Positions 27,196 through 35,532 of a stretch of DNA of 64,000 nucleotides are shown here, in pieces. Source of the stretch: BJHQ01 sp964654285 (GTDB lineage: Bacteria > Planctomycetota > UBA11346); assembly GCA_964654285.1 (NCBI GenBank), contig CAZZJC010000028.1, positions 7,591 to 71,590 on the forward strand, given 5' to 3'. The notes beneath the pieces are model-generated. The model was not told the origin of the DNA, made no database searches, and saw nothing but the letters and a program-made list of their open reading frames with translations. The translations under genes and the position numbers were made by a program. How positions within the stretch are numbered: position 1 is the first letter of the stretch; every line of letters starts with the position of its first letter.

Positions 27196-28430
27196 CCGAC
27201 CCCAGCCTCGATCTCGCCAACCCGGATCAGGACCGCCGCCTCGCCGCGCTGCGCGCGCTCGTCGCCCGCCACCAGGCCGCTCCGCGCAGCGGGACCAACA
27301 CCCACGTCCACACCAACCATTCGTTCTCGGTCTTCGCCAGCCCGAGCGCGGCGGTGTGGGCCGGGGTCGAATCAGGCATCGAGGTGCTGGGCATCAACGA
27401 CTTCTTCACCACCTCCGGCTGCGCCGAATTCGCCGCCGCCGCCGCCATCGCCAGATTGCCGGCGCTGTTCAGCCTGGAATGCATCAGCATGGACGCCGGC
27501 GCGGAAAAGGCCGGCGAACTCTTCAATGATCCGGCGAATCCGGGCAAGATCTACTTCAGCGGCAAGGGCATCGCGCGCTTCACGGCCCCGGTGGCCGACC
27601 GCCTGCTGACCGCCATCCGCGCCGAGCAGGAACGCCGCAACCGGGCCCTGGTCGAGCGCCTCGATAAGCACTTCCAGGCCGCGATCGGCATGCCCGGCCC
27701 CTCCTGGGATGCCGTGGTCGGCCAGACCCCGCACGGCTCGACCACCGAACGCCATGTCGCGGCCGCCTGCCTGGAACGCATCCACGACATCGCCGGCTCC
27801 GGCTCCGGCCTGCGCCTGCAGGACGCAATGTCCGAGATCTTCGCGAAGATCGTCGGCGTGGCCCCGGTCGCCGATGCGCCGGCGCAGCAGAACCAGATCC
27901 GCAACCAGCTGCTGAAGTCCGGCAAGCCCTGCTACGTGCCGGAGGATCGCGCCGCGTTCCCGACCATCGCCGATCTGCGCGCGGCCTTCCTCGCCCTCGG
28001 CGGCATCCCGGTCTATCCCGTGCTCGGCAACCCGATCACCGCCTGCGAGAAGAGCATCCCCGCGCTCTTCGACCGCCTCGCCGCCTGGGGCGTGTTCGCG
28101 ATCGAGCTGATCCCCGCCCGCAACAACGCCGAGCGCGTCGCCGAGGTGCTGGCCGAGTGCGCCAAGCGCCAGTGGCCGGTCTGCGACGGCACCGAGCACA
28201 ACACCCCGGCGATGGAGCCGATGACCACCACCTGGGGCATGGATCCGCGCTTCCGGCCGCAGTTCCGCGACGGCGCCTGCGTCGTGCTCGGCCATCAGGA
28301 ACTGGTCAAGGCGGGCAAGCCCGGTTACGTCGACGCCGCAGGCCAGCCGGTGCCGGGCGGCTTCGCGCGCTGCCTGGAAGCCGGTCGTGCGCTCCTGGCC
28401 GGAGCCAAGAGCGCCTCCACAGTCAGATGA
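27192..28430 (+). CDS. PHP-domain metal-dependent phosphoesterase-like protein
   Basis: 412 residues. The ATG at 27192 overlaps the clpX stop; a far-upstream in-frame extension is antiparallel noise inside clpX. The N-terminal HVHTNHSFS motif and later conserved residues (FSLECIS, GTEHN near the end) match the PHP fold, which uses two or three metal ions to hydrolyse phosphate esters. It is longer than histidinol-phosphatase PHP enzymes, and between the metal motifs lies a helical insertion (about residues 95-250). Substrate unknown. The translational coupling with clpX is unusual. Confidence 0.75.
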   Translation: MTDPSLDLANPDQDRRLAALRALVARHQAAPRSGTNTHVHTNHSFSVFASPSAAVWAGVESGIEVLGINDFFTTSGCAEFAAAAAIARLPALFSLECISMDAGAEKAGELFNDPANPGKIYFSGKGIARFTAPVADRLLTAIRAEQERRNRALVERLDKHFQAAIGMPGPSWDAVVGQTPHGSTTERHVAAACLERIHDIAGSGSGLRLQDAMSEIFAKIVGVAPVADAPAQQNQIRNQLLKSGKPCYVPEDRAAFPTIADLRAAFLALGGIPVYPVLGNPITACEKSIPALFDRLAAWGVFAIELIPARNNAERVAEVLAECAKRQWPVCDGTEHNTPAMEPMTTTWGMDPRFRPQFRDGACVVLGHQELVKAGKPGYVDAAGQPVPGGFARCLEAGRALLAGAKSASTVR

Positions 28431-28438
28431 TGTGACGG

Positions 28439-28804
28439 TCAGGCCGGAGCATGGAGGGCGATGGCATTGCCTTCGCTGTCCGTCGCCAGCACGCGCCAGC
28501 CCCAGGGGCCGATCTGGTGCTTTCCCTTGCTGACCGTTCCGCCGTTGGCCGTGACCGCCGTCACGGCCTGGTCCAACCGACCGCTGACGTTGAAATAGAG
28601 CAGCGGGCCGGGCGCGACGGGCTGATGGCTTGGACGGACCACCAGACAGCCGGCGATCTCGTCGGTGGCGTGCGCGAACACGCCGATCCTGACACCGTCG
28701 TGCGCATCAATCTGGACCTTCCGACCGAGCACGGCGGAATAGAATCCGACCGCACGGTCGAGGTCAGCGACGGGAAGATCGAACCAGGTGATGGTGTGCT
28801 GCAT
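28439..28804 (-). CDS. VOC-superfamily (glyoxalase-like) protein
   Basis: 121 residues, from an ATG with GGAG upstream. It has the beta-alpha-beta-beta-beta pattern of vicinal-oxygen-chelate proteins, beginning ITWFDLPVADLDRAVGFYSAVLG, the standard opening of the family, and ending with a repeat of the module including DSEGNAIALHAP. Family members include glyoxalases and antibiotic-binding proteins; the substrate here cannot be told. Convergent with the PHP gene, 8 bases apart. Confidence 0.85.
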   Translation of the reverse strand: MQHTITWFDLPVADLDRAVGFYSAVLGRKVQIDAHDGVRIGVFAHATDEIAGCLVVRPSHQPVAPGPLLYFNVSGRLDQAVTAVTANGGTVSKGKHQIGPWGWRVLATDSEGNAIALHAPA

Positions 28805-28906
28805 GAGGACTCCGTGGAACCAGGGGTTTCGCCAGACCGTAGCGACCCGGACGGTCGAGGATACCGGCAACCGCGCAACCCTGGCGGGCAGTGCCGCTCC
28901 AGCGTC

Positions 28907-29881
28907 CTACCAGGCCGCGTCGTTGCGGCTGACGCCCCAGCGCGCCGCGATCTGGGCCGGGGTGAACGGCCCGAGCGGCGGCAGGGCGTCGTAGGTCAGG
29001 TACACGGCATCGCTGGCGCTGCTCTGGGTCGAGCGCAGCAACGTGAAATCCCAGGTGAAGGTGAAATCGGCGTGGCGATTCCAGCGCACCTGGTGCCCCG
29101 GCACCGCGATCAGCCAATCCGAATACTGGCTGCCATCCACCGCGACCGGGTTCGACGCATCGCCGAACACCGTGCGGTGCCAGGACAAGGTGTTCACGGA
29201 TGCGGTCTTCTGGCGCTGGATCACCGTGGTCGCCTTGCGCGACCCGCTCACCGTGTGCACGACGGCGGACTTGCCGGTCGGGGTCACCGTCACCGTCAAC
29301 GGAGTCGCGACCGGGATCTGGCAGAGGGTATCCTGGGTCAACGACCAGTTCTGGGCCGCAGTCTGGGTGTAGGAGCTCGCCAACGTCCAGGTCAAGGTGC
29401 CGGAATCGATGACCGATTGCATGCCACTGGTCGGATCGGTGTAGGTCACGGGCGCGCTGGCGACATCGAAGGCCACGGCGACCGTATGCTGGCCGTTGAA
29501 GGTCGCCCCGGTCGGCCAGCTGGTCACCGTTCCGCCATCGACGGTGAGGTGGAACTGCCCGGTGGTGTTGGGGAAGATCGGCGTCCCATCGGGGTTGAGC
29601 AGGTTTTCGATGGTGACCAGGAAGGTTCCGTTCGCCACCTTCACCTCCCGCGCCGCCGGGGCCTCGGCGAAGGCGCTGACCGTGCCGTTGCTGGTGACCT
29701 GCGCCGCGATGTAGGCGTTGCCGGACTCGACGACCTGGTTCGTCGCCGCCGCACCATCGCTGGCGGACGTGATCGCGATGTCCTGGGCCGAGATCGCGGC
29801 GACGGTGGGCGGAGTGTCCTTGCATCCGGCGGCAAACAACGCCACGAGGGTGAGAGTGGTGAGCGATACGGGTCGGAGCAT
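28907..29881 (-). CDS. Lipoprotein of unknown function
   Basis: 324 residues. A lipoprotein signal with lipobox LFAAGC at residues 15-20 should anchor it to a membrane. The mature part is Thr/Ser/Val-rich and beta-strand-like, and ends with a short helical segment (FTPAQIAARWGVSRNDAAW). I recognise no domain. It stands alone between a VOC gene on the same strand and flgM on the other. Confidence 0.7.
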   Translation of the reverse strand: MLRPVSLTTLTLVALFAAGCKDTPPTVAAISAQDIAITSASDGAAATNQVVESGNAYIAAQVTSNGTVSAFAEAPAAREVKVANGTFLVTIENLLNPDGTPIFPNTTGQFHLTVDGGTVTSWPTGATFNGQHTVAVAFDVASAPVTYTDPTSGMQSVIDSGTLTWTLASSYTQTAAQNWSLTQDTLCQIPVATPLTVTVTPTGKSAVVHTVSGSRKATTVIQRQKTASVNTLSWHRTVFGDASNPVAVDGSQYSDWLIAVPGHQVRWNRHADFTFTWDFTLLRSTQSSASDAVYLTYDALPPLGPFTPAQIAARWGVSRNDAAW

Positions 29882-30187
29882 GGTCGTTCCTGGCGGGATG
29901 CGTCCCGTGGCGTGGTTCGGGTTGACCGTTCTACCGTGCGGTGCCGACCCGGGTTACATCACCACGTTGGCGTGGGGCCAGCGTCGACCCCGGGGCGACC
30001 TCCGGGACGGACGTATAACTCATTGGCATGAAATGGGCCTATGACGATCCAGGAGGACTGGCGATGCTGCCTGCGCACGACGACGAAGTTCTCCTCAAGT
30101 CCCGACCGGGCCGGACGATACTGGAGTCAGAGGGCGTACTCCGCCCCGACCCAGTGCCACCCGAGGACCGACCGCGCAGGCCAAGCC
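29882..30187. other. Divergent intergenic region upstream of flgM
   Basis: About 306 bases between the lipoprotein gene and flgM. It contains a weak -24/-12-like element TTGGCAT-N5-GGGC at 30023-30038 (GG and GC invariant dinucleotides 10 bases apart) that could drive flgM, and a TATAAC hexamer just upstream. A good Shine-Dalgarno (AGGAGG at 30051) precedes an ATG at 30064, but that frame only shadows flgM. Confidence 0.3.
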
Positions 30188-30478
30188 ATGGAAATCCCCT
30201 CCGAAAACCGGCGTCTCGACGCGATCCAGCGGCGTCTCAAGGCCGACGCTCTGGCGCGGACCCCTGCGATCGACCGCAAGTCGACCGAGGACCGTGCGGA
30301 CGCGGTGGATCTGGGATTCTCGCCCGAATCCGTGCGGCGGTTCGTCGACATCCTGCGCAACATGAACCCGGAGGACGTGCATCGCGTCGCCGACCTGAAG
30401 AAGCGCATCGCGGAAGGCACCTACACCGCGACGCCGCAGGAACTCGCCGACGCCTTCACCGGGCAATCCGGCCACTGA
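30188..30478 (+). CDS. flgM: FlgM-like anti-sigma-28 factor
   Basis: 96 residues. The C-terminal half matches FlgM: a helix with VHRVADLKKRIAEGTYT followed by TPQELADAF, the region that binds sigma-28 (FliA). The N-terminal half is charged and likely disordered, as in FlgM. The start at 30188 keeps the protein at FlgM's usual size; an in-frame ATG at 30041 would add a Cys/Arg-rich stretch without family resemblance. FlgM holds sigma-28 inactive until the flagellar hook is complete. The TPR gene follows after 13 bases. Confidence 0.75.
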   Translation: MEIPSENRRLDAIQRRLKADALARTPAIDRKSTEDRADAVDLGFSPESVRRFVDILRNMNPEDVHRVADLKKRIAEGTYTATPQELADAFTGQSGH

Positions 30479-30491
30479 GCAGGCAGCAGCC

Positions 30492-31622
30492 ATGAACCGC
30501 CGTGGGCGCCGGTGCAGCCGTCTTCTCGCCGCGCTGCTGGCGTCCGCCGCCATCCACGGCGCCGACCTCGCGGTGCTCGAAGCCGGTTCGACCGCGCAGC
30601 TGACGGCCCTGGGCAACGAGGCCCTCATGCAGGGCCGCTACGAGACCGCGATCGACCTCTACAAGCGTGCGCTGGGTGCGGACAAGGGCTATTTCTCCGC
30701 GCTCTACAACCTCGCCCTCGCGCATCAGCAGCTCGGCCAGTACCCCGAGGCCAAGCGCTGGTACGGCGAGGCCCTGCGGGTGAAGGCCGACCACCCCGAG
30801 GTCTACTGCAACCTGGGCTACCTCGCCTTCCGGGCCGGCGAATGGGCGACCGCCAGCGACCGCTTCCTCGAAGCCGCCCGCCTGTCGGCGTCCAACCCCG
30901 TCGATGCCGCCGACTACTGGTACAACGCCGGCACCGCACGGGAAAAACTCGGCCAGTTCGCCGACGCCCAACGCGCCTACGAAGAGGCCATCGCCCTCAA
31001 CGACCGCCATTTCGGGGCGCATTTCAACCTCGGCACGCTGCTCCTCGGCCCGTTGGCGGAACGCGCCGACAGCCTGGAACACGCCGCCGCCAATCTGCAG
31101 AAGGCGGTGAAGATCGCCCCGAACCGGCCCGAAGGCTGGCTCAACCAGGCGATCTGCCTCGAACGCCTGGGCCAGGATCCGCTGCCGGCCTACGCCGAGG
31201 CGATCAAGGTGGCGACCGGGCCAGGGCTCAACCGCGCGCGCTGGCAGCGGGCGCTCTTCCACAACCGCTGCCAGCCACCGCGCCGGCTCGCGGTGCGCGA
31301 TGACCTCAAGGCCATCCTCGCCGACGATCCGGACTTCCCCGAGGCCAACGGCCTGCTCGGCACCTACTACTTCGCCATCGGCGAATACGACCAGGCCCTG
31401 GTCCACCTCGCGCGCGAGGTCGCCGGCGCGAACTTCGATGCGAACTCCTCCACCGACCTGGAAGCCCACTACCTGCTGGCGCTGATCTACACCGACCATC
31501 GTCCCGATCCGGCCAAGGCGCTGGCGCACGCCACCGCCTATTACCAGCAACGCCCGGATTCGCAGAAGATCCACGAATTGCGCCGACGCGCCCTGCGCCT
31601 GACGACCAAGGACGCGAAGTAG
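30492..31622 (+). CDS. Exported TPR-repeat protein
   Basis: 376 residues with a signal peptide (RLLAALLASAAIHGAD). At least five tetratricopeptide repeats span about residues 30-330, for example ALYNLALAHQQLGQYPEAKR and VYCNLGYLAFRAGEWATASD. TPRs mediate protein assembly. It starts 13 bases after flgM and ends 7 bases before the pentapeptide gene, so the three probably form one transcript. Role unknown. Confidence 0.8.
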   Translation: MNRRGRRCSRLLAALLASAAIHGADLAVLEAGSTAQLTALGNEALMQGRYETAIDLYKRALGADKGYFSALYNLALAHQQLGQYPEAKRWYGEALRVKADHPEVYCNLGYLAFRAGEWATASDRFLEAARLSASNPVDAADYWYNAGTAREKLGQFADAQRAYEEAIALNDRHFGAHFNLGTLLLGPLAERADSLEHAAANLQKAVKIAPNRPEGWLNQAICLERLGQDPLPAYAEAIKVATGPGLNRARWQRALFHNRCQPPRRLAVRDDLKAILADDPDFPEANGLLGTYYFAIGEYDQALVHLAREVAGANFDANSSTDLEAHYLLALIYTDHRPDPAKALAHATAYYQQRPDSQKIHELRRRALRLTTKDAK

Positions 31623-31629
31623 GCCGGCC

Positions 31630-33537
31630 ATGGGCGACCAGCCTGATCCGAGCGTCCCTTCCATCCCCGCTCCGGTGGCGGCCGGGGACGGAACCCCCGC
31701 GTCGCGCTGCCGGCACCAGTTCCGTTCGCGTTCGTCCGCCTGCACGCATCAGGTTCCCGCCGGCAGCGACCGCTGCCTCTGGCACAATGCGCGCATCGCC
31801 AAGACCGACGCCTACATCGTCGATCTGCTCGCGGCGGCCGATGCCGCCACCTCGGGCGACCTCGAAGAAGCCAGCCTCGCCGACCTGACCTGGCCCGGCG
31901 CGTCGCTTCCCGGCCGGGTGCTGCGCGGGGCTGATTTGCGCGGGGCGCGCCTCCCCCATGCCGACCTCAGCGGCAGCGACCTCTCGGATGCCAACCTCCG
32001 CCGCGCCGACCTGCGCGGCGCGAACCTGACCGGCGCGAACCTGCATGGTGCCGATCTCAGCGGCTGCGACCTGTCCGGAGCCGATCTGACCCGTGCCAAT
32101 CTGGTCGGCGCGCTGTTCGACGGCACCGTGCTCATCGCCAGCAACCTCAGCGGTGCCAACCTCACCGACGCACGCATCCTGTCCTTCCGCTGGAACCGCC
32201 GCACACGCCTCGCCGGCGTCACCGGGTTCGAACCGAGATCCAGACGCAAGGATGCGGCGGAGGGCGACGACGACACCCAGGAGTTCCTCGCCCCGCTCGC
32301 CCTGGCGGATACGCCACCGCGTTCGGCGCTGGATGAGCCGGATCCGGAACTCGACCGCACCCACCTCTATACCCCGATCAGCCTGACACGGCAGGATGAT
32401 CATCCGACCGAATCGCACCCGCGCACCATCAAGCCGACCTCGCCGCTGGCCGGACTCGGACGTCCACGCTGGATCCCCGGCGGCCAGCGCTGGGCGCTGA
32501 TCCTGGCCGTGGCGGGGCTGGTCGGCGCCGGAGCAGGTGCCGGACTCGGCGTCTGGGGCTGGCGCGCCGTCAAGGCGGCCGAACAGGAACGCCGGCTGGC
32601 GCCATCCCTGGCGAACCAGGTCAGGCAGCTCAACGCGCAGCACGACGCCGACCTGGAGCAGCTCCGCCTGGCGCAGGAAAGGCTGAAGGATCTGTCGAAC
32701 CAGGTGGTCGACGCCAAGCGCGAATTCGCCACCACCCGCAACGAGCGCGACCAGTTGCGCACCGCGCTGGATGCCGCCCGGGCCGAGAACTCCCGCGCGA
32801 ACGCGGCGGAGGACCGTGCCGCGGTGCTCGCCCTGCAGCTCGACGAGGCGCGCCGCCTGGCGCAGGATCTCGGCCGCACGAGCGCCCGCAACGACCGCAT
32901 CAGCCGCATCCTCGCTGATGGGTTGCAGCAGACCCAGAACGAAGTCGCCGCCCTGGCGCGCATCCGCGATGCGAAACTCGCCGAATACCGCCAGAGCGCC
33001 GCCCTGGCCGACGAACTCGCGAAGGTCAAAGGCGAACTCGCCCTGGTGCGCCAGGAACGCGACACCGCCCAGGCCGCCTACCAGGCCCGCGCCGCCGACC
33101 TCGCCGCCGCGCAGGCCACCATCACCCGCACCCTGTCGCGCGCCGCCGCCAACGGCCTGGCCGACCTGGTCGGCGACGATGAAGCCCCGCTGGTCGCGCT
33201 CGAACCCGGCAAACCCCTGGCGATGTCCGGCCGCTACCTGATGACCCTGCGCGTCGACCGCCAGGCCGCCGTCGGCCCTGCCGCCACCGGCCAGATCCCG
33301 CCGCCGTTGCTGGTCAGCCTGGTGGTCCAGCGCCCGGCCGCGACCGCCAACCCGGACGTGACGGTGGTGCTCTACGACCGCGACGAGAAGCCCCTGCGCC
33401 GCCTGTCGTACAGCTTCCCCCACGTCGACGGCGGCCCGCCCATGGTGTCCTCCACCGCGACCATCAGCTGCGACCGCACCCCGTCCTTCGCCCGCGTACT
33501 GGTCAATCCGGGGACGGTCACGGTGGGGATGAAATAG
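31630..33537 (+). CDS. Pentapeptide-repeat, coiled-coil membrane protein
   Basis: 635 residues. A cytoplasmic N-terminal part has pentapeptide repeats (A(D/N)LxG pattern, about residues 80-190: ADLRGANLTGANLHGADLSG), forming a right-handed beta-helix. A single membrane helix (about 286-308) is followed by a long coiled coil (about 315-510) and a small C-terminal beta-rich domain (about 530-635). No signal peptide, so the repeats should be cytoplasmic and the coiled coil extracytoplasmic. This combination is unusual. It is the last gene of a likely flgM-TPR-pentapeptide transcript. Function unknown. Confidence 0.75.
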   Translation: MGDQPDPSVPSIPAPVAAGDGTPASRCRHQFRSRSSACTHQVPAGSDRCLWHNARIAKTDAYIVDLLAAADAATSGDLEEASLADLTWPGASLPGRVLRGADLRGARLPHADLSGSDLSDANLRRADLRGANLTGANLHGADLSGCDLSGADLTRANLVGALFDGTVLIASNLSGANLTDARILSFRWNRRTRLAGVTGFEPRSRRKDAAEGDDDTQEFLAPLALADTPPRSALDEPDPELDRTHLYTPISLTRQDDHPTESHPRTIKPTSPLAGLGRPRWIPGGQRWALILAVAGLVGAGAGAGLGVWGWRAVKAAEQERRLAPSLANQVRQLNAQHDADLEQLRLAQERLKDLSNQVVDAKREFATTRNERDQLRTALDAARAENSRANAAEDRAAVLALQLDEARRLAQDLGRTSARNDRISRILADGLQQTQNEVAALARIRDAKLAEYRQSAALADELAKVKGELALVRQERDTAQAAYQARAADLAAAQATITRTLSRAAANGLADLVGDDEAPLVALEPGKPLAMSGRYLMTLRVDRQAAVGPAATGQIPPPLLVSLVVQRPAATANPDVTVVLYDRDEKPLRRLSYSFPHVDGGPPMVSSTATISCDRTPSFARVLVNPGTVTVGMK

Positions 33538-33566
33538 GCGTCAACGACCGGACGATCCCCGTCGAC

Positions 33567-33928
33567 ATCGGATAGGAGGAATCGCCCTCCCACACCACCG
33601 GACGTGCTGCGCTCGTATCCGGCGGTCCCATGGTTGGTTGAGCGCCGCGTGGTCCACATCCCTCTGGGTAAGCCGCACCTTCGTCCTGTGGACCGCGCCG
33701 GATTTACCGCTCTGGTCTACGGATGCCTATCGGGTGGTCCCGTCCATTGCCGGGTTGCCCGACCAGCGCGGCCTTCTATCCGGTTCTGGTCCATCGCCTC
33801 CACGGTTCGCCATCCGCTTCTTTCAGATCCCACCTCGCGGCGGGCACCCTTGCCTAGGCGGCCGGTTCCCGTGCATCAGGGCCCGGAGAGGACTATCACC
33901 TCCTGCTGGCGAGACATGCCAGGCACAC
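33567..33928 (-). mobile_element. ORF-less group II intron (putative, ~362 bases)
   Basis: Read on the minus strand, it starts with GTGTG, the group II 5' consensus, and ends with a domain V/VI-like structure: CCGGATACG-AGCG-CAGCACGTCCGG (33605-33627 and flanks) then a GGAGG...CCTCC hairpin with CTAT as branch-site candidate. Internal blocks also match bacterial group II introns from memory, such as ATCTGAAAGAAGC...GGCGAACC, AACCGGATA-AAGGC and GGTAAATCCGGC. No reverse transcriptase is encoded. The insertion point lies 5 bases behind a terminator hairpin, the favoured target of IIC-type introns. The class and completeness need folding to confirm. This accounts for most of the 457-base gap 33538-33994. 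Confidence 0.7.
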
Positions 33929-33933
33929 AAAGC

Positions 33934-33960
33934 AGCACCCCGGCTGGGGGCCGGGGTGCT
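33934..33960 (-). terminator. Rho-independent-type terminator of the pseudopilin gene
   Basis: A perfect 10-base stem AGCACCCCGG/CCGGGGTGCT with a 7-base loop lies 34 bases after the pseudopilin stop on the minus strand. On that strand it is followed by GCTTT, after which the group II intron begins, so the T-tract appears interrupted by the insertion. Confidence 0.75.
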
Positions 33961-33994
33961 ACTGACGAACACGACCAAATCAGGAGGATTTGGG

Positions 33995-34810
33995 TTATTG
34001 GACCCAAGCGCGGGTCGCGGACCCTTTGCCGGATTGATAGGAAACTCCACCGTCGTTGTCGTTGTCATAAATGTTGTCAGGCGCTTTACCAGGTTCACTG
34101 CTATCAGGATTATGGAAAGCACCGGTCGTGACGCCGCCCGCAAAATTCTCTGTTATTCCGTTGCCGCTGGCAGTCGCACCCTTGGTCAAAATAATCGGGG
34201 CAATATGATTATCTGCATAGACAGCCATGATCTTGTTTTTATGAGCAATACTGCCGTCTCGTCCTCGATCTGCCAACACTACTCGGGTCGGTTCAGAGCC
34301 AGAAGGGGCAGCCCAATCATAAGCGAAACCCATTTTTTCCTTGTCCTCCGCAGCCCATTTTGACGTCCCGCCCCAGGCCGAAAGATCCCCATTGTTCGCA
34401 CTTCCCGGATTTGACAGTTTGCCGTTCTTGACAGAAGGGCAGGTAAAGACCTTGGATCCAATCCCACCCACGACAAATGCCATGAGTTCCAGACTTCCCA
34501 AGCTCGTCGCACGGCCCGCTGCCGCGTCGGGGGTTGTCAGAGGAGAACTCGCATATGCCCCACTCGTATCGGTCTGCCGGAACGCGGCTTCTCCGTCGCT
34601 CTGGTTCTTGTAGAGTTGCATGCATAGCATGATCTGCCGCTGATTGTTGCCGCACTGCGTCATCTTCGCCTGGTCGAGGGCGCCGACGATCGCGGGCATG
34701 AGCAGTCCGGCGAGGATGCCGATGATGGAGATCACCACCAGCATTTCGATCAAGGTGAAACCCGACCTTGGGGCGGTCCGCCGTTGCGGGCGGGGGTGGG
34801 GGATGGACAT
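33995..34810 (-). CDS. Type II-like pseudopilin
   Basis: 271 residues. The ATG at 34810 has GAGGAG upstream; the longer frame was rejected. A prepilin peptidase motif and methylated helix are clear (SGFTLIEMLVVISIIGILAG), followed by the NNQRQIMLCMQLYKNQ segment and a C-terminal part containing VVLADRGRDGSIAHKN and YADNHIAPII, close to pseudopilins of Planctomycetota and related phyla (DUF1559-like). Such proteins form short pilus-like fibres or serve secretion systems; many are single genes. The gene has visibly lower GC than its neighbours, which may mean recent acquisition. Confidence 0.85.
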   Translation of the reverse strand: MSIPHPRPQRRTAPRSGFTLIEMLVVISIIGILAGLLMPAIVGALDQAKMTQCGNNQRQIMLCMQLYKNQSDGEAAFRQTDTSGAYASSPLTTPDAAAGRATSLGSLELMAFVVGGIGSKVFTCPSVKNGKLSNPGSANNGDLSAWGGTSKWAAEDKEKMGFAYDWAAPSGSEPTRVVLADRGRDGSIAHKNKIMAVYADNHIAPIILTKGATASGNGITENFAGGVTTGAFHNPDSSEPGKAPDNIYDNDNDGGVSYQSGKGSATRAWVQ

Positions 34811-35310
34811 GGGTGCCTCCTCGGCCGGGTCGGCCTCAGGGGTGGGATGGAACGCAGCCGGGATGGAGGTGGCTGCTTGATGCTGAAATACCGCTGGAAC
34901 CGTTCCGATGCAATGCCGGCCTGCTGCGATCGCCCCCCGCGTGTGGCGCGGTGGTATCGGAACCGACCCACTGTCCCTGGCCAACGACTCGGAGCGAGCG
35001 ATGTCCACATCCCCGTCTGAGGACTTGCGCAAATGTACTGGTGCCTTGTAGCGCCGGCTTCAGCCGGCACGGAGCGTGGGCTTCAGCCCACGCAGGCGCG
35101 ACACATCGTCGTGCTAAAGCCCGACGTCCCAGCCGGCTGAAGCCGGCGCTACCGACTCCGGCGAGACGATCGCGTCGTCGATGTGGACATCGACGCCCCT
35201 CCAACCCTCCCGGATGGATATTGCCCCCTGCACTGCTATGCCGTCCCACCGACAAGAACGGGGAACCTGTCCCGTCGCCGGAGTGCCCGGCGACCTACCC
35301 CCAAGCGAAC
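34811..35310. other. Intergenic region holding a REP element and paired 12-base motifs
   Basis: About 500 bases between the pseudopilin start and tRNA-Leu. It holds REP family B (listed separately). The motif GATGTCCACATC (near 35000-35011) and its reverse complement GATGTGGACATC (near 35180-35191) lie either side of that element. No coding sequence is apparent; the pseudopilin promoter should be in 34811-34950, but no clear hexamers are visible. Confidence 0.5.
35048..35152. repeat. REP family B element
   Basis: AGCGCCGGCTTCAGCCGGC (35050-35068), CGTGGGCTTCAGCCCACG (35075-35092) and the inverted outer arm AGCCGGCTGAAGCCGGCGCT (35131-35150) form a symmetric three-hairpin element. Same family as at 19009-19106 and 43155-43293. 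Confidence 0.8.
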
Positions 35311-35392
35311 GCGGGCCTGGCGGAACTGGCAGACGCGCCAGATTTAGGTTCTGGTACCGAAAGGTGTGTGGGTTCGAGTCCCACGGCCCGCA
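35311..35392 (+). tRNA. tRNA-Leu, anticodon UAG
   Basis: 82 bases with a 7-base acceptor stem GCGGGCC/GGCCCGC, anticodon stem CCAGA/TCTGG enclosing loop TTTAGGT (anticodon TAG, reads CUN codons mainly CUA), a class II variable arm and T-arm GTGGGTTCGAGTCCCAC. Discriminator A; the 3' CCA is not encoded. The size and long variable arm fit tRNA-Leu. Confidence 0.97.
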
Positions 35393-35532
35393 CGTTTTGC
35401 GATTTTCCGCTCGGAATCGGGGCGGGAAACATTCAAGCATTCAAGCATTCGAACCTGTGTCGTCCCACGCCGAAGGCCGAGCGCAGCGCGGCGGGTCTTC
35501 CGCTCCTGGCGACGGCGCTAGCCTGCGCGCCC

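Noticed and set aside
30064..30495. ATG with a strong AGGAGG upstream of flgM as a separate gene
   Set aside because: The frame runs through flgM as an Arg/Pro-rich shadow typical of wrong frames in GC-rich DNA, with no recognisable protein.
33610..33928. Plus-strand or minus-strand open frames inside the intron as a reverse transcriptase
   Set aside because: None contains YADD or other reverse transcriptase motifs; the region reads as structured RNA.
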